NCBI GenBank assembly: GCA_030622265.1
Contig: JAUXGG010000069.1
Span: 1 to 7,475, forward strand
Direction: 5' to 3'
DNA: 7,475 nt
From: Candidatus Eiseniibacteriota bacterium
GTDB lineage: Bacteria; Arandabacterota; Arandabacteria; Arandabacterales; Arandabacteraceae
Positions 1 through 6,147 of the stretch are shown here, in pieces; positions within the stretch are counted from its first letter, which is position 1, and every line of letters starts with the position of its first letter. The notes below the pieces were generated by a model that was not told where the DNA came from, did no database searches, and saw only the letters and a list, made by a program, of their open reading frames with translations. The position numbers and the translations under genes were made by a program.

Positions 1-75
1 ACTGAGGAACAGGGTGGCTACGACCAACAATGTAATCGACAAAGCTGGCGAAACCGCATTCTTTAGTTGTTTCAC
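1..75 (-). CDS. N-terminal fragment of a secreted or membrane protein, running off the left edge
   Basis: The first 25 codons of a minus-strand gene are visible. It starts with GTG (complement of 73-75), preceded by a perfect GGAGGT ribosome site (complement of 81-86) at 5 nt spacing, which fixes the start. The encoded N terminus begins MKQLKNAVSP, two lysines followed by a hydrophobic stretch (SITLLVVATLFLS), the classic layout of a Sec signal peptide or a first membrane anchor. No stop codon occurs before the window edge. A near-consensus promoter sits just upstream (110-138). It is transcribed away from the pst cluster, so it is not part of that operon. The visible part is too short to name a family; an exported or membrane-anchored product is an inference from the N terminus alone. 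Confidence 0.72.
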   Translation of the reverse strand, partial: MKQLKNAVSPALSITLLVVATLFLS

Positions 76-109
76 GTTGCACCTCCATTATTATTGCAAA
101 CGCATCGCA

Positions 110-138
110 ATACTAATTCATTCGGCTCCGGCTGTCAA
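110..138 (-). promoter_or_regulatory. Sigma-70-type promoter for the left minus-strand gene
   Basis: Read on the minus strand, a perfect -35 box TTGACA (138-133) is followed by a 17-bp spacer and a -10 box TAGTAT (115-110, 4 of 6 consensus matches). Transcription would start near position 103 and give a leader of about 27 nt before the GTG at 75. Position, spacing and the strong ribosome site downstream all agree. Confidence 0.65.
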
Positions 139-202
139 CCAGAAGGCATCGTACCACGGAGGGAAAAGCGGCTATTTCGTCGGGTGTTCATTGAGGAAAT
201 GA

Positions 203-340
203 TCCATCAGGGCTGCTCGCAACGAGAGGGTCTGCAAGGCTGTGCGAGTGTACGAATACACCCTGGCCGAGGTTCAAGAGTTCCTTGGACTGCACTATTT
301 CACTTGCTCTTTTCCCTGCGCGGAGTTCGGATTCCATTAG
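203..340 (+). pseudogene. Decayed C-terminal remnant of a REP-associated (IS200-like, Y1) transposase
   Basis: One frame (stop at 200-202, stop at 338-340) reads NERVCKAVRVYEY at 221-259 followed by TLAEVQEFLGLHYFT to 304. This closely resembles the C-terminal helix-turn-helix of REP-associated tyrosine transposases and related Y1 proteins, which end in patterns like YTLxEIAxxLGLHYSTVSR. After HY the match breaks down (FTCSFP instead of STVSR), there is no start codon or ribosome site, and the catalytic HUH and tyrosine regions are absent. The same frame upstream of the TGA (about 140-199, including GYFVGCSLRK) may be an older continuation, since these proteins often have a G-F-V type segment before the C-terminal helix, but that is weaker. 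I read it as a relic. The alternative is a chance match in a short frame; boundaries are approximate. Confidence 0.42.
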
Positions 341-386
341 TCGATGAAACGTGATGGATGTCTTCCCTAAGTGATTTCAGATTCTC

Positions 387-432
387 CTGAGGTCAGTCTA
401 CAATTGAATTAACTCTTACACTGAAACCTCAG
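387..432. repeat. Inverted repeat upstream of the pstS promoter
   Basis: CTGAGGTCAGT (387-397) is complementary to ACTG (420-423) plus ACCTCAG (426-432), giving an 11-bp stem with a two-base bulge (AA at 424-425) and a 22-nt loop. It ends 15 bp before the -35 box of the pstS promoter. No T-run follows on either strand, so a simple intrinsic terminator is unlikely. It could be a regulator-binding dyad or a hairpin left over from the neighbouring transposase relic; the sequence does not decide between these. Confidence 0.5.
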
Positions 433-447
433 CAGCTTAATCCCCCC

Positions 448-476
448 TTGACAAGTGGCCAACTTCGGTGTATATT
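448..476 (+). promoter_or_regulatory. Promoter of the pst cluster
   Basis: A perfect -35 box TTGACA (448-453), a 17-bp spacer and a -10 box TATATT (471-476, 5 of 6 matches) lie upstream of pstS in an A+T-rich stretch. Transcription would start near 483 and leave a leader of about 125 nt. That leader contains an A+T-rich imperfect dyad (486-508) and a short reading frame (546-593). Such a strong core promoter is unexpected for a gene that in other bacteria depends on PhoB/PhoP activation. I see no clear Pho box, only loose TTAATC (437-442) and TTGACA (448-453) hexamers 11 bp apart. Confidence 0.72.
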
Positions 477-545
477 TTGAATGTAATCTTTATATTTATA
501 AAAAAGATATATTGCCAATGTGAAAAGTATGTACGGGGGTGAGAG

Positions 546-593
546 ATGGCGCACGAGACTGCTGAGCTTCAACGTGTTCACACACCAAGATAA
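546..593 (+). CDS. Possible 15-residue leader peptide before pstS
   Basis: An ATG at 546 is preceded by GGGGGTGA (535-542), which differs at one base from the ideal GGAGGTGA ribosome site and lies 3 nt before the start. The frame encodes MAHETAELQRVHTPR and stops with TAA at 591-593, directly against the AAAGGAGG of the pstS ribosome site (593-600) and 15 nt before the pstS start. A ribosome ending here would cover the pstS site, so the frame could couple or gate pstS translation. The peptide resembles nothing I know and has no run of one codon type as in amino-acid attenuators. It may simply be chance in a leader. Confidence 0.33.
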   Translation: MAHETAELQRVHTPR

Positions 594-608
594 AAGGAGG
601 AACCAATT

Positions 609-1529
609 ATGATCCGTCGGATACTTTGTCTCTTTTTGGTCGGTTCTCTTCTGATCGGTAGCGTGATTGGGGCGGCTACCCAGGAGGAATTGAAGATTGA
701 GGGCTCGACGACCGTCCTGCCGATTGCAGGGCGTGCGGCCGAACTCTTCCAGTTGATACATCCAGAGATAGCGGTGACCGTTAAAGGCGGCGGCTCGTCA
801 GTCGGGATCGCCGCTTTGATCAACGGCACGACCGATATCGCTAACGCCTCCAGGCCGATGAAGCAAAAGGAGTGGGATCAAGCAGCGGCTGCCGGGGTTA
901 ATCCTGTAGAGCATGCCATCGCCAAGGATGGGATCGCGGTCGTGGTCCATCCGAGCAACACAGTTGAAAGCCTCACCTTCGAGCAGATCGCAGAGATCTA
1001 TACCGACTCCAAGGCCCAAAACTGGAAGGATTTCGGCGGGCCGGACCTGCCGATCGTGGTAGTGTCGCGGGACACAACATCGGGCACCTATGGGTCGTTC
1101 CTGGATATGGTCATCAAAAAGGTGAAGGGAAAGGGGGCGCGACTCCGGCCGGATGTAATCTACACCGGCTCGAATGCCGAGATGGTCGCGACTGTAGAGG
1201 GCGTAGAGGGAGCGATCGGCTATATCGGTGTTGGCTACATCAAACCGACAGTCAAGGTCCTACCGGTCTCCCCAGAAGGCGTCACTTACGTGAAGGCCTC
1301 TGTCGCGACCGTCCTCGACGGCAGCTACCCCATCAGCAGGAGCCTCTATATGTATACCGATGGTGTGCCGACGCAGGGAGAGCCCCGGGGACTATTCCTC
1401 GATTTTATCTACTCCCGCACCGGTCAGGCCATCGTGATAGAGCAGGGTTATGTGCCGCTATACCACATAGAGAAAGTTATCTGCGAGCTCCTCTTTAAAG
1501 CAGTAGGTACGGAGTTCATCGAAAAGTAA
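609..1529 (+). CDS. pstS: Phosphate ABC transporter, periplasmic phosphate-binding protein PstS
   Basis: PstS captures inorganic phosphate outside the cytoplasmic membrane and delivers it to PstC/PstA. The 306-residue product starts at an ATG 8 nt after a perfect AGGAGG (595-600). Residues 1-23 form a signal peptide (MIRR, then a hydrophobic core, cleavage likely after Ala22 or Ala23); there is no lipobox cysteine, so a soluble periplasmic protein is expected. Family motifs are present in order: EGSTTVLP (31-38), GGGSSVGI (60-67), DIANASRP (76-83), SRDTTSGTYGSF (153-164, with Arg154 and Ser158-Gly159-Thr160 matching phosphate-contact positions known in E. coli PstS) and GAIGYIGVGY (201-210). 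The usual end of the family, around GYVPL (280-284), is followed here by about 22 extra residues. It is first in the pst cluster, but separated from pstC by a hairpin and a long gap. Confidence 0.96.
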   Translation: MIRRILCLFLVGSLLIGSVIGAATQEELKIEGSTTVLPIAGRAAELFQLIHPEIAVTVKGGGSSVGIAALINGTTDIANASRPMKQKEWDQAAAAGVNPVEHAIAKDGIAVVVHPSNTVESLTFEQIAEIYTDSKAQNWKDFGGPDLPIVVVSRDTTSGTYGSFLDMVIKKVKGKGARLRPDVIYTGSNAEMVATVEGVEGAIGYIGVGYIKPTVKVLPVSPEGVTYVKASVATVLDGSYPISRSLYMYTDGVPTQGEPRGLFLDFIYSRTGQAIVIEQGYVPLYHIEKVICELLFKAVGTEFIEK

Positions 1530-1544
1530 CCCCTCATCCACCCT

Positions 1545-1581
1545 ACCCCGGCCTCTAGAATTGACCTTTGGAGGCCGGGGT
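1545..1581 (+). promoter_or_regulatory. GC-rich hairpin after pstS (mRNA stabiliser or partial terminator)
   Basis: ACCCCGGCCTC (1545-1555) and GAGGCCGGGGT (1571-1581) form an 11-bp perfect stem that can extend inward by four more pairs using G-T wobbles, leaving a 7-nt loop. It lies 15 bp after the pstS stop codon. It is followed by TCCCCCTTG and not by a T-run, so full intrinsic termination is doubtful. Hairpins between a binding-protein gene and its membrane-component genes commonly protect the upstream message or cut down read-through. That would give more PstS than PstCAB; this is inference for the present case. Confidence 0.7.
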
Positions 1582-1881
1582 TCCCCCTTGTGGAGCTAGG
1601 GGTAAGAGATGGGACAATGCGCCGGCACCGGGAATCAAGACATAAAAATCAAGCTGTGAGGAAGAAGAAACTAAATGGAGTCGTCTCCTACCTAAAAAGA
1701 AATGCTTGGGAAGAAGGTGATAGAAAAAAGCGATGATTTTATCAACAAACTCTGAGAGAGATGGCTGGGTGCACACATCATAATCAAGAGCAGTTATGAG
1801 ATAGGGAAACCACCACATCGATAGTGGCTGCAAGAGATGCAGGAGGAAGACCGGAACGATGAAGGTTGGAAAGGGGGGAGC
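1582..1881. other. Intergenic stretch between pstS and pstC without a recognisable gene
   Basis: About 300 bp of purine-rich, more A+T-rich sequence than the flanking genes. Only very short frames occur on the plus strand (up to 26 codons, for example GTG at 1656, without a ribosome site). The one longer minus-strand frame (1555-1833) starts with TTG and resembles no known protein. I see no -35/-10 pair good enough to call a separate pstC promoter. A small dyad CCAC-ATCGATA-GTGG lies at 1813-1827. The 3' end contains the pstC ribosome site AAGGGG (1871-1876). It could hold a long untranslated spacer or a small RNA, but nothing in the sequence demonstrates this. Confidence 0.5.
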
Positions 1882-2760
1882 ATGGGCTTAAGAGGGCCAA
1901 AAGAGACGCTGATCAGATACTTTCTCTTCGCGTGCGCCGTCACTTCCATCGTCATCCTGTTACTCATCGTGGTCTTCCTCTTCCGCGAAGGCCTCCCGCT
2001 GTTCCAAGAGTACGGTCTGGGAGAGTTCATCAGCGGAAAGTACTGGTATCCCACCGCCGAACCCCCGGATTTCGGGATTTTGCCGCTCTTTTTGGGGTCG
2101 CTCTGGGTGACGGTCGGGGCGCTGTTGATCGCCGTGCCGCTCGGCGTCGGAGCGGCGATCTACATCGCGGAGGTTGCCCCGCCCCAGGTCCGCGATCTCT
2201 TAAAATCGCTGGCCGAGTTGCTCGCCGGGATCCCTTCGGTGGTCTACGGCTTCTTCGCCCTGGTCCTGGTCGTCCCTTGGGTGAAGGACTTCTTTGACCT
2301 CCCGATCGGGAAGACGGCGCTGGCCGCCTCTATGATCCTCGGGGTGATGGCCCTGCCGACGATCATCAGCGTCGCTGAGGATGCGCTCACCGCCGTGCCG
2401 AAGTCCTTCCGCGAGGCCTCGCTCGCCCTGGGGGCGACTAAGTGGCAGACGATCCGCAGGGTGACCGTCCCGGCAGCCTTGTCCGGGATCTCGACCGCTG
2501 TCATCCTCGGGGCGGGGCGGGCTGTCGGGGAGACGATGACCGTGCTGATGGTGAGCGGGATGTCGCCGATAATCCCTCGCACCTTCCTTCAGCCGGTCCG
2601 CCCGATGACGGCGACGATCGCGGCCGAGATCGGGGAGGCCGTCTGGGGTGGGGTCCATTACCACGCGCTCTTCGCCATCGGGATCGCCCTCTTCCTTTTC
2701 TCTTTTGCGATCAACCTCATCGCCGACTGGATCTCCCAGCGCTATCGGGAGGTGGAGTGA
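1882..2760 (+). CDS. pstC: Phosphate ABC transporter permease PstC
   Basis: PstC is one of the two membrane subunits of the phosphate channel. From the ATG at 1882 it has 292 residues, normal for the family. A longer frame starts at ATG 1837 (15 more, charged residues), but 1882 has the better ribosome site (AAGGGG, 5 nt spacing) and places the start directly before the usual basic N terminus and first membrane helix. Hydrophobic segments lie at about 11-35, 68-95, 110-133, 145-165, 203-225 and 258-283. The cytoplasmic EAA loop that docks on the ATPase is at about 176-198 ([18 protein letters not shown]), followed by GAGRAVGETM, typical of PstC/PstA. The stop codon overlaps the pstA start (TGATG), indicating translational coupling. 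It heads the pstCAB-phoU block. Confidence 0.95.
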   Translation: MGLRGPKETLIRYFLFACAVTSIVILLLIVVFLFREGLPLFQEYGLGEFISGKYWYPTAEPPDFGILPLFLGSLWVTVGALLIAVPLGVGAAIYIAEVAPPQVRDLLKSLAELLAGIPSVVYGFFALVLVVPWVKDFFDLPIGKTALAASMILGVMALPTIISVAEDALTAVPKSFREASLALGATKWQTIRRVTVPAALSGISTAVILGAGRAVGETMTVLMVSGMSPIIPRTFLQPVRPMTATIAAEIGEAVWGGVHYHALFAIGIALFLFSFAINLIADWISQRYREVE

Positions 2761-3617
2761 TGCGACTGCGGCGGGGGCGGGCGACCCAGGCGATCGCCTT
2801 CACCCTCTTGAGCCTGGCGATGGCGGGGGTCCTCGTTGCCCTGGGGACGATCCTCTCCTTCATCCTCGTCCGGGGAGTGGGAGTGATCTCCTGGGAGTTC
2901 CTTACATCCTTTCCCCGGCAGGCGATGACCGAGGGCGGGATCTTCCCCGCCCTGGTGGGAACACTCTGTCTTGCCGTTGGGACGCTCTTCTTCTCCCTTC
3001 CCTTGGGGGCCTTTGCGGCGATCTACCTCGTGGAATATGCCCGGCAGGGCCTACTTGTCCGGATCATCCGCATGGCAGTGAACAACCTCGCCGGGGTCCC
3101 CTCGGTCGTCTTCGGACTGTTCGGGCTGGCCTTCTTCGTCAGGGCCCTCGGTTTTGGGATCTCGATCCTCTCCGGTTCGCTTACCCTGGCCTTCCTTGTG
3201 CTCCCCGTGATCATCCGCGCCTCGGAGGAGGCACTGCGTGCCGTGCCTCAAGAATTCCGCGAGGGGTCGCTCGCTCTTGGGGCGACAAAGTGGCAGACGA
3301 TCCGCAAGGTGGTCCTTCCCGTCGGGCTCCCCGGCATTCTCACCGGCGCGATCCTCGCCTTGGGAAGGGCAGCGGGTGAGACCGCCCCGATCATCTTCAC
3401 CGCCGCCGTCTTCTCCGCCAGGCTACCTGACTCGGTCCTCTCCCCGGTGATGGCCCTCCCCTACCACCTCTTCGTCATGGCGACGGAGAGCATCTTCTAC
3501 GAGGAGACGCGCCCGATCCAGTACGGCACGGCGATCGTCCTTCTGGGGCTGGTCTTGACGATCGACCTCGTGGCGATCATCATCCGCTACCGCATACGCC
3601 GGAGGAGGCGCTGGTGA
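2760..3617 (+). CDS. pstA: Phosphate ABC transporter permease PstA
   Basis: PstA is the second membrane subunit of the phosphate channel and pairs with PstC. The start ATG shares one base with the pstC stop (TGATG), and the GGGAGGTGGAG just before it (2748-2756) can act as ribosome site. The product has 285 residues, normal length. Hydrophobic segments lie at about 11-40, 62-90, 105-130, 137-152, 190-215 and 257-275. The EAA loop is at about 166-188 ([18 protein letters not shown]), followed by [11 protein letters not shown], the PstA-type form of that motif (PstC has GETMTV). The C terminus is strongly basic ([10 protein letters not shown]), fitting a cytoplasmic tail. The EAA-loop DNA is unusually similar to that of pstC (see findings). 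Confidence 0.95.
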   Translation: MRLRRGRATQAIAFTLLSLAMAGVLVALGTILSFILVRGVGVISWEFLTSFPRQAMTEGGIFPALVGTLCLAVGTLFFSLPLGAFAAIYLVEYARQGLLVRIIRMAVNNLAGVPSVVFGLFGLAFFVRALGFGISILSGSLTLAFLVLPVIIRASEEALRAVPQEFREGSLALGATKWQTIRKVVLPVGLPGILTGAILALGRAAGETAPIIFTAAVFSARLPDSVLSPVMALPYHLFVMATESIFYEETRPIQYGTAIVLLGLVLTIDLVAIIIRYRIRRRRRW

Positions 3618-3645
3618 GGCTTTGACAGGACGAGATGAACTTCTT

Positions 3646-4440
3646 ATGATGAGTGATACCGCAGCGATGGAGACGCCCCCGCCAATGGTAGAGACAATAA
3701 TCAAGGTAGAGGATTTGAACTTCTACTATGGCAGCTTTCAGGCGCTCCGCCATATCCCCCTGGAGATCCCGAAAACCCGGGTCACGGCGATCATCGGGCC
3801 CTCGGGCTGCGGGAAGAGCACCTTTTTAAAGGTCCTAAACAGGATGTTCGAGATCATCCCCGGGGCGAGGGCCGAAGGGAAGGTGCTCTTTTGGGGGAGG
3901 AATATCCTCTCCCGGGAGGTTGATCCAGTGGATCTGCGGCGACAGATTGGGATGGTCTTCCAGAAGCCGAATCCCTTTCCCAAGTCGATCTTCGAGAACG
4001 TGGCCTACGGCCTGCGGGTCAACGGTAAGACCTCCAACCTGAAAGAGAGGGTGGAGTGGGCCCTCCGCCGGGCCGCCCTCTGGGATGAAGTCAAGGACAA
4101 CCTCCACCGGAGCGCCTTCGAGCTCTCAGGTGGACAACAGCAGCGACTCTGCATCGCCCGCGCTCTGGCCGTAGAGCCGCAGGTCCTGTTGATGGACGAG
4201 CCCTGCTCGGCCCTCGATCCGCTCGCCACAGCGAAGATCGAGGACCTGATCGACCAACTGAAGCGGGAGTATACCGTGGTCATTGTGACCCACAATATGC
4301 AACAAGCCGCGCGGGTGAGTGATTTTGCGGCGGTCTTCTTGACCGGGGGGGAGCTAGTGGAATACGATGAGACGAAGAAAATCTTCGAGAACCCAAAGGA
4401 CAAACGGGTCGAGGACTATATCACGGGGAAGTTCGGCTAG
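3646..4440 (+). CDS. pstB: Phosphate ABC transporter ATPase PstB
   Basis: PstB hydrolyses ATP to drive phosphate import through PstC/PstA on the cytoplasmic side. With the ATG at 3646 it has 264 residues. All ABC-ATPase motifs are intact (numbered from this start): Walker [10 protein letters not shown] (51-59), Q-loop Gln106 within FQKPNPFP (the PNPFP form is typical of PstB), signature LSGGQQQR (160-167), Walker B ending LLMDEP with Asp184-Glu185, and the switch His216 in VTHNM. The start is uncertain: no candidate has a good ribosome site. Options are TTG 3622 (272 residues), ATG 3646 or 3649, and ATG 3685, which would give 251 residues starting [16 protein letters not shown], close to the usual family beginning. 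It is 28 bp after pstA and 16 bp before phoU. Confidence 0.95.
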   Translation: MMSDTAAMETPPPMVETIIKVEDLNFYYGSFQALRHIPLEIPKTRVTAIIGPSGCGKSTFLKVLNRMFEIIPGARAEGKVLFWGRNILSREVDPVDLRRQIGMVFQKPNPFPKSIFENVAYGLRVNGKTSNLKERVEWALRRAALWDEVKDNLHRSAFELSGGQQQRLCIARALAVEPQVLLMDEPCSALDPLATAKIEDLIDQLKREYTVVIVTHNMQQAARVSDFAAVFLTGGELVEYDETKKIFENPKDKRVEDYITGKFG

Positions 4441-4456
4441 GTGCCGGGAGCAAAAG

Positions 4457-5137
4457 ATGGTTCGCGAATCATATCAGGAGCAGTTGCGGAGATTGAGCTG
4501 CGACGTCTTCTCCATGGGGAATAAGGTGGCTGGGCGCCTCAATCTGGGGCTTCGGGCGCTGGAACATCCTGATAAGGAGTTGGTCCGTCGGCTTGAAGAG
4601 GGCGATGAGGAGATAGATGAGCTCTATTTAAAGATCGAGAGGGACTGCATCGATCTCTTGGCGCTGCAGCAGCCGGTAGCGGCTGATCTGCGACTGATCA
4701 CCGCCTCCTTCAAGATCATCACCGACCTGGAGCGGATCGCGGACCTGGCACTCAACCTCGGTCAGTACGCCCTAAAGTACTCCGCAAGATACGCTCTCCT
4801 CCCGCTCGATGAGCTGTTGGCGGTGGGCCAACTCAGCGTGGAAATGCTCTATGAGGAGCTCAAGGCTTATCATGACCAGGATGTGGCGCGGGCTGAAGCG
4901 GCGATCAAGCTCGATGAGGAGGTCGATTCTCGCTTCTGGAATCTGACTGCTCTCTTGCTGAAGAGGCTGATGGAGAGTGAGTTCAGGGGCCATGGGCCGG
5001 AGGAGGCCGAGGAGATTGCAGAGAATACGGTGATACTCCTACTCTCTCTGCGAGACCTGGAGCGCGCGGCCGATCACGCGGTCAACATCGGCGCTCGGGT
5101 GGTCTATATGATTACCAACCGGAAGGATCTCATCTAA
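4457..5137 (+). CDS. phoU: Phosphate transport and signalling regulator PhoU
   Basis: PhoU is a cytoplasmic, all-helical, usually dimeric protein that restrains Pst uptake and passes the phosphate state to the PhoR-type sensor kinase. The ATG at 4457 follows GGGAG at 6 nt, giving 226 residues, the normal length; the open frame reaches back to 4367 inside pstB, but that part is basic shadow sequence. The two PhoU repeats are visible: helix pairs around 20-105 and 122-217, each with a metal-cluster ExxxD motif, Glu92-Asp96 in DLERIADLALN and Glu202-Asp206 in DLERAADHAVN. The segment DCIDLLALQQPVAADLRLI (63-81) is also characteristic. No PhoB/PhoR genes are nearby, so its signalling partner must be elsewhere. 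Confidence 0.95.
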   Translation: MVRESYQEQLRRLSCDVFSMGNKVAGRLNLGLRALEHPDKELVRRLEEGDEEIDELYLKIERDCIDLLALQQPVAADLRLITASFKIITDLERIADLALNLGQYALKYSARYALLPLDELLAVGQLSVEMLYEELKAYHDQDVARAEAAIKLDEEVDSRFWNLTALLLKRLMESEFRGHGPEEAEEIAENTVILLLSLRDLERAADHAVNIGARVVYMITNRKDLI

Positions 5138-5231
5138 GGGAGGCTCCCATAGAACTTGACCACCCTCGCCCCGGATTCAGCCAACGGCCAACTAAGAGAC
5201 TTGGACAACAGCTCAGAAGAGCGTCTTTATA

Positions 5232-6134
5232 GTGGCACTATCGATAGGGCAAAAAAAAGCCAATGAAGAGATGAGCCGCCGGAGTTCTTTTTCCTCAGGC
5301 CACCTGGAAGCTGGAATCAAGGCCGTCGTGAAGCGTGCCCTGAGCGAGGATGTAGGCTCTGGTGATGTCACAACCAGATGGACCATCCCCGCGCAGGCGC
5401 AGGTTGAAGGACGCCTGCTGTCCAAGGAGGCGGGGGTGGTGGCTGGGTTGGCCGTTGCCGCCCAGGTCTTCCTCGCTGTCGATGATGCCCTCTCTTTTCA
5501 GGGAGTCGTACCCGATGGGAAACAGATTATGGCTGGCGATATCCTGGGTTATGTGCGCGGCCCGACCCGTTCCATCCTCACCGCTGAGCGGACAGCGCTA
5601 AACTTCCTGCAACGGATGTCAGGGATCGCCACCCTGACCCGCTGCTATGTGAATGCTGTAGCCGGGACCAAAGCGGTTATCCTCGATACCCGCAAGACCG
5701 CCCCTGGGTTACGGGCGCTGGACAAGTGGGCTGTACGCCTGGGCGGTGGACAGAACCACCGCATGGGCCTCGACGACATGGTGCTCATCAAGGACAATCA
5801 TATCGCTGCCGCAGGAGGTATCACAGTCGCGGTGAATGGGGTGCGGGCCCACAACAGTCAGGGGTTACCGATTGAGGTGGAGGTAAAGACACTGGAGGAA
5901 CTGAAGGAAGCGTTGGCTCTCAATGTCGATCGCATCATGCTCGACAACATGCCCGTGGAGGATATGCGACAGGCGGTCCGGCTGGCAGAAGGGAAAGCGC
6001 CACTCGAGGCCTCCGGCGGGGTGAACCTGGAAACCGTGCAAGAAATAGCAAGGACCGGTGTTGACTACATCTCAGTCGGTGAACTTACGCACTCACCCCG
6101 GGCTCTGGATATCTCATTGGAGTTTGTAAAATAG
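5232..6134 (+). CDS. nadC: Nicotinate-nucleotide pyrophosphorylase (quinolinate phosphoribosyltransferase) NadC
   Basis: NadC converts quinolinate and phosphoribosyl pyrophosphate to nicotinate mononucleotide, CO2 and pyrophosphate in de novo NAD synthesis. From the GTG at 5232 the product has 300 residues. The N-terminal domain carries EDVGSGDVTT (39-48). The barrel carries the substrate residues Glu119-Arg120 (TAERTALNF), LDTRKTAPGLR (151-161; Arg154, Lys155), GGGQNHRMGL (171-180; His176, Arg177), Lys187 in LIKDNHI, Glu217 in EVEVKTLEEL and Asp238 in IMLDNM, ending with GVDYISVGELTHS (276-288). These match the residues lining the active site in known bacterial enzymes. The start is uncertain: GTG 5232 has only a weak AGAAGAG at 10 nt spacing; ATG 5271 (287 residues) lacks a clear site but is also compatible with the family. 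It lies 94 bp after phoU and 13 bp before nadA. Confidence 0.96.
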   Translation: MALSIGQKKANEEMSRRSSFSSGHLEAGIKAVVKRALSEDVGSGDVTTRWTIPAQAQVEGRLLSKEAGVVAGLAVAAQVFLAVDDALSFQGVVPDGKQIMAGDILGYVRGPTRSILTAERTALNFLQRMSGIATLTRCYVNAVAGTKAVILDTRKTAPGLRALDKWAVRLGGGQNHRMGLDDMVLIKDNHIAAAGGITVAVNGVRAHNSQGLPIEVEVKTLEELKEALALNVDRIMLDNMPVEDMRQAVRLAEGKAPLEASGGVNLETVQEIARTGVDYISVGELTHSPRALDISLEFVK

Positions 6135-6147
6135 TGGAAAGGAGCCT

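Noticed and set aside
14..354. Plus-strand open frames at 14-202 and 67-354
   Set aside because: They begin inside the antisense of the left minus-strand gene, have no ribosome site at their starts and contain no coherent protein; only the short transposase-like segment in one frame is kept, as a relic.
1656..1736. Short plus-strand frame (GTG, 26 codons, lysine/arginine-rich) in the pstS-pstC gap
   Set aside because: No ribosome site and no recognisable protein; purine-rich DNA makes such frames by chance.
1555..1833. Minus-strand 92-codon frame in the pstS-pstC gap
   Set aside because: TTG start without ribosome site, reads through the intercistronic hairpin, no recognisable family; most likely chance.
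2200..2664. Long antisense frames over pstC (2200-2664 and 2244-2582)
   Set aside because: GC-rich coding sequence commonly leaves long open antisense frames; pstC on the plus strand is intact and fully explains the region.
4367..4456. Upstream extension of phoU into the end of pstB
   Set aside because: The extra residues are arginine/serine-rich shadow of pstB; ATG 4457 has a GGGAG site and starts where PhoU proteins usually start.
5138..5148. GGGA-GGC-TCCC dyad after phoU as a terminator
   Set aside because: Four base pairs with a three-base loop and no T-run is too weak to call.
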